From NCBI GenBank assembly GCA_009778035.1, contig WRKP01000024.1:1-36454 (forward strand): a DNA stretch of 36,454 bases. The letters are read 5' to 3'. The notes under the pieces are model-generated. The model was not told where the DNA came from. It ran no database searches and saw nothing but the letters and a program-made list of their open reading frames with translations. This document shows positions 1 through 9,532 of the stretch, piece after piece. This DNA comes from Planctomycetaceae bacterium. Its GTDB lineage: Bacteria; Planctomycetota; Planctomycetia; Pirellulales; Thermoguttaceae. Positions within the stretch are counted from its first letter, which is position 1. Each line of letters opens with the position of its first letter. The translations under genes were made by a program, and so were the position numbers.

Positions 1-45
1 CCCCGGGGGCCCCCCCCCCCGGCCCTTGGCCCCCCCCCCCCCCCC
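1..45. other. GC homopolymer tract at window edge
   Basis: The first 45 bases are almost entirely C and G, with C runs of 10 to 16. Nothing else in the window resembles this. It looks like an assembly or sequencing artefact at a contig end rather than biology. Any ORF that runs through it should be ignored. Confidence 0.6.
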
Positions 46-49
46 GCAC

Positions 50-81
50 AAAAAAACGGCCGGAACTTGCGTTCCGGCCGT
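50..81 (-). terminator. Intrinsic terminator of the lipoprotein gene
   Basis: An 11-bp perfect inverted repeat (arms 56-66 and 71-81, 4-nt loop) is followed, on the minus strand, by seven T residues (complement of A 50-56). It lies about 48 bases downstream of the stop codon of the minus-strand lipoprotein gene, in the right orientation. It is the cleanest factor-independent terminator in the window. Confidence 0.9.
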
Positions 82-128
82 CACTCACACCCCAATCACC
101 ATCTTCCAGTGTGCTCAAATTGTAATCG

Positions 129-1058
129 CTAAAAACCGTATTGGCCGCTCGACGGCAACGAATAAGGCTGATACGGCGACGGTGTCGAAAAACCATCTCC
201 CGCCCCAAAAGCCTGCTGCGGGACCTGCGGCGGAATGTCCTGATAAGGCTGCGGCTGGGCCGGTGCCATCGGAGGATGCCCAAATCCCGGCGGATGCTGG
301 GCGACCGCAAAAGGATCAGCCTGCGGCGGTACTGCTCCAAATGGAGAACCATGCGGGACGGTCTGTCCCGGCTGCCCCATCGTTCCGGCATTCATTGCGT
401 TGGTCTGTGGGTGAAACGCAGTTGGATGATACGGGAACGGCATCGACGGATCTGCCTGCTGGGCAAATTCCGGCTGATATTGCATCGTGTTATGTCCCTG
501 GGTGTGTCCCGGCATTTGGCTATGCGGCATTTGGGCCTGTTGAACCGGACTGTGCATACCGCCAAAACTGCCTTGATGCTGCTGATGAGCCGAGTACATA
601 TCCCCATGAGGCGAATGCTGCGGGTGCTCCGCGATAAACTGGTTATTTTGCAAACCAGGAAGGCCCGAACCATGCATCGAACTCGCCACCGTCCCTTGCA
701 TCGACTGCTGTGCCGTCATTTGGCCTTGATGCGCATTCGTACCGTGTCCCCAATGATCCAGCGGCGTGAGACTTGCCGTCCCCGAACCTGTATCCGCCGT
801 TCGATTGCTGTATCCGCCATGCGGCGTATCAATGTTCGCTTGAGCATTCAAACTCGGTTTCGCATTTGCCAAATTATCCGATGAATTAAAGAGCGGTGCC
901 AAATTATCTTTAGCATACGTATCTTTAGAAAAGGGATTCGAAATCGAATAGGACGTAGGATTATACCACGCACCGCCATTGCTCTTGCAACCGCTTGTAC
1001 CGGATACCAAAAACAATGCCGTCAAAACCGTAAAAATGAATGTATAGTGAGTTCGCAT
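129..1058 (-). CDS. Putative His/Gln/Pro-rich lipoprotein
   Basis: This 309-residue protein of unknown function is probably exported. The start at 1058 was chosen because a strong GGAGGAAG site (1064-1071) sits 5 bases upstream; an in-frame ATG 27 bases further out lacks one. The N-terminus is basic then hydrophobic and reaches a cysteine at residue 24 (SGTSGC), a plausible though imperfect lipobox. The remainder is low-complexity: about 20 His, many Met, Gln, Pro and Gly, with no recognisable fold, ending in PSSGQYGF. Planctomycetes encode many such disordered secreted proteins. The His/Met richness could mean metal binding, but that is only a guess. It is transcribed divergently from the giant surface protein and has its own terminator, so it is probably monocistronic. 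Confidence 0.75.
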   Translation of the reverse strand: MRTHYTFIFTVLTALFLVSGTSGCKSNGGAWYNPTSYSISNPFSKDTYAKDNLAPLFNSSDNLANAKPSLNAQANIDTPHGGYSNRTADTGSGTASLTPLDHWGHGTNAHQGQMTAQQSMQGTVASSMHGSGLPGLQNNQFIAEHPQHSPHGDMYSAHQQHQGSFGGMHSPVQQAQMPHSQMPGHTQGHNTMQYQPEFAQQADPSMPFPYHPTAFHPQTNAMNAGTMGQPGQTVPHGSPFGAVPPQADPFAVAQHPPGFGHPPMAPAQPQPYQDIPPQVPQQAFGAGDGFSTPSPYQPYSLPSSGQYGF

Positions 1059-1341
1059 AACGACTTCCTCCGAACGGCAACACATACCGTTCCGCCCGAC
1101 CCTTTCAGTCAGCCTAATTGGTTAATAAAAATTGGTTATTAGCAAATATCCTACGTCCCGACGTCTCCGCCTCGACGTAATACAAAAGCCAATATCGATA
1201 AAATCGGAAAAGCCCGACTAAGACTCCAATGTTTTTTGCCCGTATTTCTAATTTTTCCGTTTTTATCGCCAACCGTGGGAAATTGTGCAGATTTCTCCAA
1301 TTTATGTCAAGATCGTTTTTTGCACTTGGTTCGGCCATAAT

Positions 1342-1376
1342 TTGACCTTGACCCAATACTGCTAAATACTTACTAT
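1342..1376 (+). promoter_or_regulatory. Candidate promoter of the giant surface protein gene
   Basis: TTGACC occurs twice in tandem (1342-1347 and 1348-1353). The second copy is 17 bases from TACTAT (1371-1376), giving a start point near 1383 and a leader of about 20 bases. The rest of the 1059-1402 intergenic stretch is AT-rich and I see no gene in it. It also contains two near-copies of ATTGGTTA around 1117-1140. Confidence 0.45.
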
Positions 1377-1405
1377 AAATCACCAAACACACTTTAGGAA
1401 AAATG

Positions 1406-4400
1406 ATGAAACACTTCAATCTCCCTGATTTCCTTAATCATCCCAAGTCCAAAAACAAACGGCAGCGCGGCCGTACATGCCGAATCGAAGAACTCGAAAA
1501 CCGCGAAATGCTCTCCGTATCCGTTGCAGAATTCGAAGTCATACGAAACCAATACACCGATCTCGAACTGGCCGAATACCAAGATTACAACATCATCGAA
1601 ATTGCGGCAAACCAACTATCGGCCAATGCCTTGCTCTCCGCACTCAACGACGCAGCAGCGACGGAGCAAAATGACCTGATTGTCATCCGTACAACAACGA
1701 CGCAAAACAATATCACTCTCAATGGTTCGGAATTAGCAATCAATATCAATGCCGAAGAATGGGGAACCGTAACTATTGTCAGCCTCGGAGCGAATCCGTT
1801 GACGATTGATGCCAACAAGCAATCGCGTATCCTTAATGTCGATGCGGATACCAATGTTGCGTTGGCAGGAGTGTCCATCATCAATGGTATTGCCAGTACG
1901 GGCGGTGCCATTCAAAATGAAGGTGTACTAACAATAACAAAAAGTGCGATTTCGGGAAATTCTGCAAGTAGCAGCGGCGGTGCTATCAAAAATGAGGGTA
2001 CGCTGACAATGACACACAGTAAAATCGTGGAGAACTCCGCGGGCAAAGACGGCGGAGGAATTTCGAGCAATAACGGAAACATCACTCTAAAAAACAACAC
2101 GATTGCAGAAAATTCAGCAGGCACCGGCGGTGGTATCAACTCCAACAGTAGCACATTAACGATCACAAACACTACGATTGCAGGAAACTCTGCAAGTACC
2201 GGCGGCGGTATCAATTCGTACAACACAAACATAACATTAACAAGTAGTGTTATTGCCGGAAACATTGCTGTTACCGGTGGTGGTATCAACTCAAATGGTG
2301 ATGATACACTAAAGTTAACAAATAACACAATAGCCGGAAATGAAGCAAACTTCGCCGGTGGTGTCTACATTGATGAATCATCAAATGCAACAATCAACAA
2401 CACGATTATTGCTAAAAACATTGCCGACAGTGCTCGTGATGTGCTTGCATCGGGTATGATTACAGGTACGGGAAATCTCATTGGTGTTGGTGCAGGTCAA
2501 ACATCACTGACTCATGTAGATAACAACATTGTGGGAATATCTGTTCAACCGATAGACCCAAAATTTGTGAACTTCGATTATGAAACATGGAGCAGTGACC
2601 TTTGGAAAAATTGGGATTTTCGGCTTGCAGAAGGCTCTTTTGCGATTGATAGTGGTAACAATGAAGCAGCGGTCGATGATGAAAATAACATATTGTTATT
2701 CGACTTGGCTGGCAAAGCAAGAACGGTTAATGATGCTGTCGATATAGGTGCGTACGAGCATGGTAAACTGCCGGAAAAACCAACGGCACTCTACTATGTC
2801 GATATTGCTACGGACTCGATCTCTCTAACCTGGAATGAAGTAGAAGATGCCGAAGGTTATGAGATTCGGTATAGAAAGACGGACAACATTACAAGTTGGG
2901 AAACTCTTGCATTGGAGCCAGGTGACTCCATTTTCAATCTCGAAGCGGGAACACAGTATGATTTTCAAATTCGAGCAACGCATGCAGAAGGAAATTCCGA
3001 TTGGTCTGCAATTTTTTCATTTAGAACATCGCTCGATCTTCCTAAACAATTCCAAAATACGCAGCGAACTGATAATTCTATTACATTAGAATGGGATGCG
3101 GTCTATAATGCAACCGGCTACGAAATGGAATGGAAAGTAGATGATCAATGGGTATCCTGCCATACTGATATACTTGTAGATACTGTACTCATACTTGACC
3201 ATCTTACACAAAATACACAATATGAATTCCGAATTCGTGCGGTCTACGAGAATCTCATTGATGACAGCGTCTCGCATTCCGATTGGACCGAAGAACTTTC
3301 TGTCATCACAGTGCTTTCTGCACCGGAAAATCTTATAAGTAGCGATAAAACAGAAGATTCCATTATGCTTCAATGGAATGCTGTCGATGGTGCCGAATAC
3401 TATCATTTAGAATACTCGCTTGATGGTATAGATTGGAATCCAATCGAGGATGAAATTGAAGAGAATACTTATACTCATACCGGCGTATTGCCTAACCAGC
3501 AAAACTACTATTATAGGATTTCTGCAGTCAATGAATCAAGCGAATCCGAATTTTCGGAAGTGTTTGTGCTTTATCAACTTTATGAATGGGAACTTGTTCA
3601 AACACAAAGCCTTGAAAACTACGCTGTTTGGGAAAACATTGCTGGAACATATCGTCTTACACAAATTCATGCCGATGGTAAAGAATTGACGGGTCGGCTT
3701 GATCTGACTAACTGCACGGAGTTGGTAACGGTCATCATCAGCAATAATCATCTGACCGAGTTGGATTTATCCGACAGCATATCATTGGCAACGCTTGATT
3801 TTAGTAACAATAAACTAACATTTCCCAATTTACAGTTGCCGATTCATGAAATTGCCAACCTTATAAGTAGCAATCAAAAAATGTTGCCAATAACGGCAAC
3901 GCAGGCACCGCATGTTGTTGTAGATATGTCCGCAGGATACCTCGAAAGTACAACATATACTTGGTATATCAACGGGCTGATAGTTGCCGATAATAACGCA
4001 AGTTATAGCAATGATAATGGTGTTTTTGCATTTACGGGCCTTGTCGGCGGCGATGTTATTTACTGCATAATGGCCAATGATTATGTTCCGGGCATGATGT
4101 TGCAAACTTCTATCGAAACAATCATTGCGACACAACTTAAACCACCGACCCTCAATAGTGTGAATGCTGTTAACAAAGACAAAATTGAAGTTACATGGAC
4201 GCCTGTTGACCATGCAACAGGTTATAGGATTGAGTACACAAGTCATGAAACTGGTTTTAACGGAAATGCTGATATTGCGTTTGAATATATTGCTGGTCCG
4301 AAAGTACAATCGAGTTCGCTCGTCGCAACAATACCTAATACCGTCTACCATATTCGTGTTGTTGCGGTCGGCATCGGTGCGTATAGAGATTCCGAGAGTT

Positions 4401-7400
4401 CGGAAAGTTTAACCGCACTGACACTTCCAGATGTTGCCGCTAATTTACACATTTCGCAAAATGAAACGAACGTTAAGATTACATGGGATGCTCCGGTTAA
4501 TGGTGCCGAATCCTATAAAGTAGAGTATTCGTTTGATACAACAACTTGGATTCTAATAGAAAACATAAATAGCACATCATATACTCACAATAAAATTGAG
4601 CCTAATACAACATACCATTATCGAGTAACATCTGTCAATGCCGCTGGAACTTCCGATGGTGTAGAATGTTATATTGTAACGCTTCCCGACGTGCCGAGTA
4701 ATTTGCGTCTAAAACAAAATGCGCAGAACATACAAATTATGTGGGATGCTCCACGCAATGGAGCGGATTCATATAAATTGGAGCATTCGCTTGACAAAAC
4801 AAACTGGACTCTAGTAGATGATGTTATTGGAACGTCCTATAATCATACACAATCTGAATTTAATACGACATACTATTATCGTATATCATCCGTTAATGAG
4901 TCGGGCACTTCCACGTTCATTGAAAATGAAATTACAACATTGCCTGACGTGCCGAAAGATTTGAGTCTGACGCAAGTCAATCATAACATAGAAATTACAT
5001 GGAACGCTCCAACCAATGGAACGGATTCATATAGACTGGAATACTCGCTTGATGGCAAAAATTGGACTATTCTGGATAATGTGATTGATACAGGTTATGT
5101 ACACATACAAATTGAAGAGAATACGGCCTATTACTATAGAATATCGTCTGTTAATGATGCAGGCAATTCTAAAACTGTTCAGAATAACATTCAAACACTT
5201 CCTGGTGAGCCAACAAACTTGCAAGTAGTAGAAAATGAAGATAATTTACACATTTCATGGAATGCACCAGTTAAGGGGGCGGACGCGTACCAACTGGAGT
5301 ATTCGCTTAATGGCGAAAATTGGGTTGTGTTAGGCGGAACTCTCGGCGATACCTATTATGTACATAATGCCGTTGAACCAAATACAGTGTATCACTATCG
5401 TGTATCATCGGTCAACACGGCGGGACATTCTGAATTCAGCAATGTGATGCAAATTAGAACAACAATTCCGATAGAACTAGACGCGGACGATATTAAAGTT
5501 TACGAAACCAGTCGGAATGGCGACGAAATCACATTTCACTTGAAAGATGTCGTAAATAGCACTTACGGAATTCAAAAAATCGTTATCAACTACACGGATG
5601 ATAATGGAATTGTGAAAGAACTATTTTTAGATAATGCAAACAACTGGACAACACTTGCTGTCGAATTGACTCCAAATAGCACATACACGTTTAACTTGAG
5701 TGTGATTGCTATAGACAACACATTTAGAGTGCCATCACCATTCTCTCTGTCTACTGCTTCCGAAGCATTCGCTATGCAGTTGAGCGATATTGAGAGCAAT
5801 GGCATGTTTGTTGCGTGGAATCCCATTTTTGGAATCAGCAACTATATTGTAGAGTATTCAAGGACTCCCGACTTCCTGCCCGGCAATGATATACACGGCA
5901 AGAATGTAACAGATCGTGTGCATGTATCCGGCACATCTGTTGATCTGCGCGGATTGCTTTTGGTGAATACGGATTATTACATTCGTATGCTTGCTGTTAT
6001 TGATGGTGTAGAAGTTGTGCTGTCCGATGTTGTTCAAGAGACGACATCCCAAGGAAAACTTACCAGTCCGGCAAACGTTCAAGTTGAACCCGGAGAAGGT
6101 GTATCATTAAACATAAGTTGGAATTCTGTTGCAAATGCTTCTGCCTATCAGGTTACATATACGACAACCAACGGGGACATTGTTTCTAATTCTGTTCTGG
6201 TCGAAGGAAAAACATCCCTTGTGCTTGCAGCATTAACGGCAGAGACGGAATACCAAATTTCTGTCATCGCGATAGGCAATAAGGACTACATTGATTCGGA
6301 GCCTTCTGCAATTACAGAGAAGACAATAATAACAACGGGAATAGTTATTGCGAATGTAGCCAATGCCGCAAGACCTAGCGTTCAAGTACATGCAAAAGCA
6401 GCGACACTGAGTAGTGTTACGATGACATTATCTACTCCGGCTAATAATAGAGCCGTCGCTTATAACATTAACGTCTATAATCGATTCGGTGTTGATATAA
6501 CCGACAGCGTTAGTATTGCATTTAGTACGGATACACAAGGCCGAACCGTTGCGGTGATTGGGAATTTGCCTTCATCGGGAGAACGTTATCGCATAACCGT
6601 TCAATCGGTCAATGCAAATGGTCAAGAGTCTGCAATCCGAGCCGTCAATGCAACAACGTTAAAGGCTCAGAATGCCAACCTTAAACCTAAAGTAGTTAGG
6701 GCGGTTAAAAATACAACAGATACCGGCCCTACTATCAGTACGGTTCAACTTTCCTGGGCAACACCACAAGTGTCCTCGAAAATTGGAGCATACACGATCA
6801 CGATACGCGGGCAGGCCCCGAATCCATCGAATCCCTCCAAAATGATGACACAAGAATTGGCAACGATGACTATTGATAGTAGTGGTATTATTACAAGTAT
6901 TGTCATGTTGCCTATCATTATCAACGACAAAGATGTCAATCCATTGAGCCATGAAGGCTTATCAAATACAACATTTGTTGATATGAAAGACAGGTTTGGC
7001 AATGTGGTTGGTACGGCAATAGAAATCCATGGGTTGGCACAAGGAACGCGGTATACGTTTGAGACACGAACATTTGATAAGTCCGAAAATATGATCGGCC
7101 AGGTATCGCGTATCAATGCCGCGACGGTTCGTTATAACGCAGTGAAAGCGGTTATTGATACGAAAGTAACGACAACGCGATTGATATTGACGCCGCCGAA
7201 GAATACACCAGCCGGTGCGGAATACGGCAACTATATTGTTGAAGTGTATGCGAGAGGAATGCAACAGATACCGGAAAATAATTTAGTAGGTGCCGATGCT
7301 GTTCTTGTAAATGGCGGCACCGACGGCAAGATTACAGACAACTTTGTACTACTTACGGGTAATATACATCCTGGCGAGAAGTATACGGTTATCATTAAAG

Positions 7401-7477
7401 CGGTAACGGTCAATGCTGTAACAGGTCATATTACGGAATCAGCACCGTCAAGGGTTAATCTTACGGTTGTTCGGTAG
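1406..7477 (+). CDS. Giant surface protein: beta-helix, LRR and multiple Fn3 domains
   Basis: About 2,023 residues. The N-terminus is basic and carries RIEELENREMLS (residues ~26-37), the planctomycete LEPRxLL-type motif found at the start of giant exported proteins; there is no classic signal peptide. Residues ~160-330 are glycine-rich repeats of the GGGINSN...NTIAGNSA type, as in Pmp/parallel beta-helix proteins. From ~457 come three Fn3 domains, a leucine-rich segment (~750-810; repeated L..L.L..N pattern), an Ig/PKD-like stretch, then about ten more Fn3 or Fn3-like units to the end. Units at ~1008-1350 are near-copies about 86 residues apart. Codons are clearly more AT-rich than in the flanking genes. 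ATG codons lie at 1403 and 1406; AGGA (1396-1399) is better spaced for 1406. An adhesin or surface-matrix role is inferred from the domain types only. Confidence 0.85.
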   Translation: MKHFNLPDFLNHPKSKNKRQRGRTCRIEELENREMLSVSVAEFEVIRNQYTDLELAEYQDYNIIEIAANQLSANALLSALNDAAATEQNDLIVIRTTTTQNNITLNGSELAININAEEWGTVTIVSLGANPLTIDANKQSRILNVDADTNVALAGVSIINGIASTGGAIQNEGVLTITKSAISGNSASSSGGAIKNEGTLTMTHSKIVENSAGKDGGGISSNNGNITLKNNTIAENSAGTGGGINSNSSTLTITNTTIAGNSASTGGGINSYNTNITLTSSVIAGNIAVTGGGINSNGDDTLKLTNNTIAGNEANFAGGVYIDESSNATINNTIIAKNIADSARDVLASGMITGTGNLIGVGAGQTSLTHVDNNIVGISVQPIDPKFVNFDYETWSSDLWKNWDFRLAEGSFAIDSGNNEAAVDDENNILLFDLAGKARTVNDAVDIGAYEHGKLPEKPTALYYVDIATDSISLTWNEVEDAEGYEIRYRKTDNITSWETLALEPGDSIFNLEAGTQYDFQIRATHAEGNSDWSAIFSFRTSLDLPKQFQNTQRTDNSITLEWDAVYNATGYEMEWKVDDQWVSCHTDILVDTVLILDHLTQNTQYEFRIRAVYENLIDDSVSHSDWTEELSVITVLSAPENLISSDKTEDSIMLQWNAVDGAEYYHLEYSLDGIDWNPIEDEIEENTYTHTGVLPNQQNYYYRISAVNESSESEFSEVFVLYQLYEWELVQTQSLENYAVWENIAGTYRLTQIHADGKELTGRLDLTNCTELVTVIISNNHLTELDLSDSISLATLDFSNNKLTFPNLQLPIHEIANLISSNQKMLPITATQAPHVVVDMSAGYLESTTYTWYINGLIVADNNASYSNDNGVFAFTGLVGGDVIYCIMANDYVPGMMLQTSIETIIATQLKPPTLNSVNAVNKDKIEVTWTPVDHATGYRIEYTSHETGFNGNADIAFEYIAGPKVQSSSLVATIPNTVYHIRVVAVGIGAYRDSESSESLTALTLPDVAANLHISQNETNVKITWDAPVNGAESYKVEYSFDTTTWILIENINSTSYTHNKIEPNTTYHYRVTSVNAAGTSDGVECYIVTLPDVPSNLRLKQNAQNIQIMWDAPRNGADSYKLEHSLDKTNWTLVDDVIGTSYNHTQSEFNTTYYYRISSVNESGTSTFIENEITTLPDVPKDLSLTQVNHNIEITWNAPTNGTDSYRLEYSLDGKNWTILDNVIDTGYVHIQIEENTAYYYRISSVNDAGNSKTVQNNIQTLPGEPTNLQVVENEDNLHISWNAPVKGADAYQLEYSLNGENWVVLGGTLGDTYYVHNAVEPNTVYHYRVSSVNTAGHSEFSNVMQIRTTIPIELDADDIKVYETSRNGDEITFHLKDVVNSTYGIQKIVINYTDDNGIVKELFLDNANNWTTLAVELTPNSTYTFNLSVIAIDNTFRVPSPFSLSTASEAFAMQLSDIESNGMFVAWNPIFGISNYIVEYSRTPDFLPGNDIHGKNVTDRVHVSGTSVDLRGLLLVNTDYYIRMLAVIDGVEVVLSDVVQETTSQGKLTSPANVQVEPGEGVSLNISWNSVANASAYQVTYTTTNGDIVSNSVLVEGKTSLVLAALTAETEYQISVIAIGNKDYIDSEPSAITEKTIITTGIVIANVANAARPSVQVHAKAATLSSVTMTLSTPANNRAVAYNINVYNRFGVDITDSVSIAFSTDTQGRTVAVIGNLPSSGERYRITVQSVNANGQESAIRAVNATTLKAQNANLKPKVVRAVKNTTDTGPTISTVQLSWATPQVSSKIGAYTITIRGQAPNPSNPSKMMTQELATMTIDSSGIITSIVMLPIIINDKDVNPLSHEGLSNTTFVDMKDRFGNVVGTAIEIHGLAQGTRYTFETRTFDKSENMIGQVSRINAATVRYNAVKAVIDTKVTTTRLILTPPKNTPAGAEYGNYIVEVYARGMQQIPENNLVGADAVLVNGGTDGKITDNFVLLTGNIHPGEKYTVIIKAVTVNAVTGHITESAPSRVNLTVVR
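1885..2380 (+). repeat. Short tandem repeats coding for beta-helix rungs
   Basis: The coding sequence cycles every ~63-70 bases through a GG(G)I(N/S)...T.TNTTIAGNSA pattern, about seven times. Each unit would be a rung or two of a parallel beta-helix, as in polymorphic membrane proteins. Confidence 0.7.
4425..5459 (+). repeat. Four near-identical tandem Fn3-coding repeats
   Basis: Units start near 4425, 4684, 4945 and 5203, about 258-261 bases apart. Each opens with LPDVP-like or LPGEP residues, then an ITWDAP.NG..SY.LEYSLD core and NT.YYYRISSVN. They are far more alike than the other Fn3 domains of the same protein, pointing to recent tandem duplication. Confidence 0.8.
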
Positions 7478-7501
7478 CGATTGTGTTCCGCCGGAAGTTT
7501 T

Positions 7502-7532
7502 GGAACCCGGGGGCTAACGCCCTCGGCTCGTG
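7502..7532. repeat. GC-rich dispersed palindrome, copy 1
   Basis: Contains CCCGGGGGCTAACGCCCTCG, the reverse complement of the palindromic core also found at 17590-17640 and 25879-25924. It lies just past the stop codon of the giant gene, so it may act as a 3' end structure. Confidence 0.7.
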
Positions 7533-7560
7533 TGCGAGCGACTCTTGCGCAGTCGCACGA

Positions 7561-7589
7561 TTGCGTTGCCGCAACATTTGTGCTATACT
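7561..7589 (+). promoter_or_regulatory. Promoter of the permease gene, likely leaderless
   Basis: TTGCGT (7561-7566), a 17-base spacer and TATACT (7584-7589). Transcription should begin at about 7596-7597, exactly at the ATG (7597) of the permease, so the mRNA is probably leaderless. This promoter also decides against the longer ORF that opens upstream. Confidence 0.6.
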
Positions 7590-7596
7590 GTCGCCA

Positions 7597-9360
7597 ATGC
7601 TCATCGGTCCCGTTTTCGCCCGCGAAGTAACAATCGCCCCAAGACGCGATTGGACGTATATCCTCCGAAGTATCTACGTCGGCGTACTCATCCTCCTCAT
7701 CGTTACCGCCTGGCTCGTCATCAGCGGTACACAACTCCTTACCGATCCCGGCGACTTCGCACGATTCGGGACCATGCTCTTCCAATTTCTCGCGCCCGTC
7801 CAACTCGTTCTCGCTATTTTCTTCGCCGCAACCCTCGCAGCCAGTGCCGTCGGGCGGGAAAAAGAACGCGGCACCCTGTTGCTCCTCCTCATGACCCAAA
7901 TGACCAACCGAGAACTCGTCCTCGGAAAACTGCTCGCCAGCCTGCTCAATATCCTTATGATGCTGGCCGTCTCCATACCCGTTTTTATGGCCATCGCAAT
8001 GCTCGGCGGCGTTTCCTATTACCAAATTATCCGCGTGCTGCTCGTTACGCTGTTCTGCATGCTCGTTTGCGGCAGCCTCGGCAGTTGCATCGCTCTTTGG
8101 CGTGATAAAACCTTTCAAGCAATCGCCACGACGATTTTGCTCATCGTGCTTTGGATCGGATTTTGGGAATCCCTGGCGTACGCCACGGGCTCTGTAACCG
8201 TCCTGGGCTCTGCGGCGGCAATGTTTTCGCCGTGGAGTGCAATCCTTGCCGCCTCGCGGCCTGCCATCGAACCCACCGCCGGACTTTTCGGGCCCATTTT
8301 GCCCTTCCTGCTCGTTTCCGGCTTGCTCGTGATCGGAATCAATGCCGTCGCCATCGCGTTTGTCCGCGTTTGGAATACGAAAACGCTCACCGCCGAGTTA
8401 GCGAACTCCGATAAATTGGCCGCCGAGCCCCGCTCGGCGCACGATGCCGAAGGCGCTTTGCAGGGCAAGGCGGCTCACTCACCGGCTAAACGCGTCCGGC
8501 ATGCTTGGAACAATCCCATCATCTGGCGGGAAATCATGACGCACGCTTACGGGCGGCGGATTTGGATCATCCAATTCGGCTTCCTCGCATTTTTCGCGAT
8601 GTGTTTTTGGCCGCTCCATACACTCGTTACGGAAAATGTCATCATTACGGCAGCGCAACTTGCCGGCCCGTTGGTCCCGCTCTTCCTGCTCTCGCTCGTT
8701 TTGGTCAATGTGCAAGCAATTACCTCGCAAACGTCGGAAAAAGATGGCCGAACGTTCGACCTCATTTTGGCCAGCGATATTACGCCGAAGGAATACGTGT
8801 TCGGCAAACTCGGCGGCGTGTTTTACAACATGAAATGGATCGTGCTGTTTCCGCTCGCTCTGTGCGGATACCTGTTATGGTACGAGGCCATCGGCATGTC
8901 AGGCTTCTTTTTCTTGTTGGTGAGTATGCTGGTGCTTTATGCGTTTTCGGCGATGGTGGGCGTGTATATTGGAATGCAATATGACAATACCCGTGCGGCA
9001 ACGGCAACGAGTCTGGGAACGATGTTTTTTCTGTTTGTGGGCATCGCGGCGTGTATATGGATTATGGTTGCGTTCAGTGGGTCGTTTGAGACGCAGTTGG
9101 TTCCGTTTGCGGCTTTTATGGTGGGCGGCGGGATCGGCCTTTATGTGGCATTGGGGGCGAGAAATCCATCTTCGGCCATTGCGACGGCATCGTTTGGTTT
9201 GCCGATAGCGGTATTTTACATCATCACGTCGCTGCTGTTGGGCAAGTACATGTTGGTATTTGTTGCACTGTGCGGTGCGTTTGGCTTTACGACGGCGGCG
9301 ATGTTGGTTCCGAGCATTGCGGAGTTTGACGTCGCGACCGGCCGCACGACCGCGGATTGA
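7597..9360 (+). CDS. ABC-2 type transporter permease, internally duplicated
   Basis: A 587-residue polytopic membrane protein. The N-terminal half has several membrane segments around the hallmark GREKERGTLLLLLMT (residues ~86-100), which is typical of ABC-2 permeases. The C-terminal half (from ~300) repeats the architecture: SEKDGRTFDLILASDIT followed by EYVFGKLGG, aligning with RELVLGKLLAS of the first half. It is therefore a fused pair of permease halves, a form common in planctomycetes. No ATPase gene is adjacent, so the partner must be elsewhere and the substrate is unknown. The start at 7597 (MLIGPVFAREV) is preferred over the upstream opening at 7483 because a TATACT promoter overlaps the extra codons and the extra residues do not look like protein. 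It converges on the vWA gene. Confidence 0.8.
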   Translation: MLIGPVFAREVTIAPRRDWTYILRSIYVGVLILLIVTAWLVISGTQLLTDPGDFARFGTMLFQFLAPVQLVLAIFFAATLAASAVGREKERGTLLLLLMTQMTNRELVLGKLLASLLNILMMLAVSIPVFMAIAMLGGVSYYQIIRVLLVTLFCMLVCGSLGSCIALWRDKTFQAIATTILLIVLWIGFWESLAYATGSVTVLGSAAAMFSPWSAILAASRPAIEPTAGLFGPILPFLLVSGLLVIGINAVAIAFVRVWNTKTLTAELANSDKLAAEPRSAHDAEGALQGKAAHSPAKRVRHAWNNPIIWREIMTHAYGRRIWIIQFGFLAFFAMCFWPLHTLVTENVIITAAQLAGPLVPLFLLSLVLVNVQAITSQTSEKDGRTFDLILASDITPKEYVFGKLGGVFYNMKWIVLFPLALCGYLLWYEAIGMSGFFFLLVSMLVLYAFSAMVGVYIGMQYDNTRAATATSLGTMFFLFVGIAACIWIMVAFSGSFETQLVPFAAFMVGGGIGLYVALGARNPSSAIATASFGLPIAVFYIITSLLLGKYMLVFVALCGAFGFTTAAMLVPSIAEFDVATGRTTAD

Positions 9361-9411
9361 GCCCCCGAAGAGGGAGCATCACATTCATGCTGTGCCAGTT
9401 TCACATCAAGG

Positions 9412-9514
9412 AAGGTAGGCAGCCGACCGCCGGGCGGGTGCGTCGGCAGTGCCGACTGGAAAGTTCAATGTGCGGAGTACCGCAGTTGCCGCCCGGCGGT
9501 CGGCAACCTACCTT
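9412..9514. repeat. Long inverted repeat between convergent genes
   Basis: Arms 9412-9437 and 9489-9514 match at 24 of 26 positions (AAGGTAGGCAGCCGACCGCC and reverse complement). Two more small hairpins lie inside, including GTCGGC-AGT-GCCGAC. It lies between the ends of the convergent permease and vWA genes and could act as a bidirectional terminator or processing signal. A shorter relative is at 11869-11903. Confidence 0.8.
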
Positions 9515-9532
9515 GGGCGACCTTGGGCAATC

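Noticed and set aside
1114-1419. Minus-strand frame of 101 codons (74 from an internal ATG) upstream of the giant gene
   Set aside because: It overlaps the promoter and start of the giant gene, has no ribosome-binding site and an unremarkable sequence.
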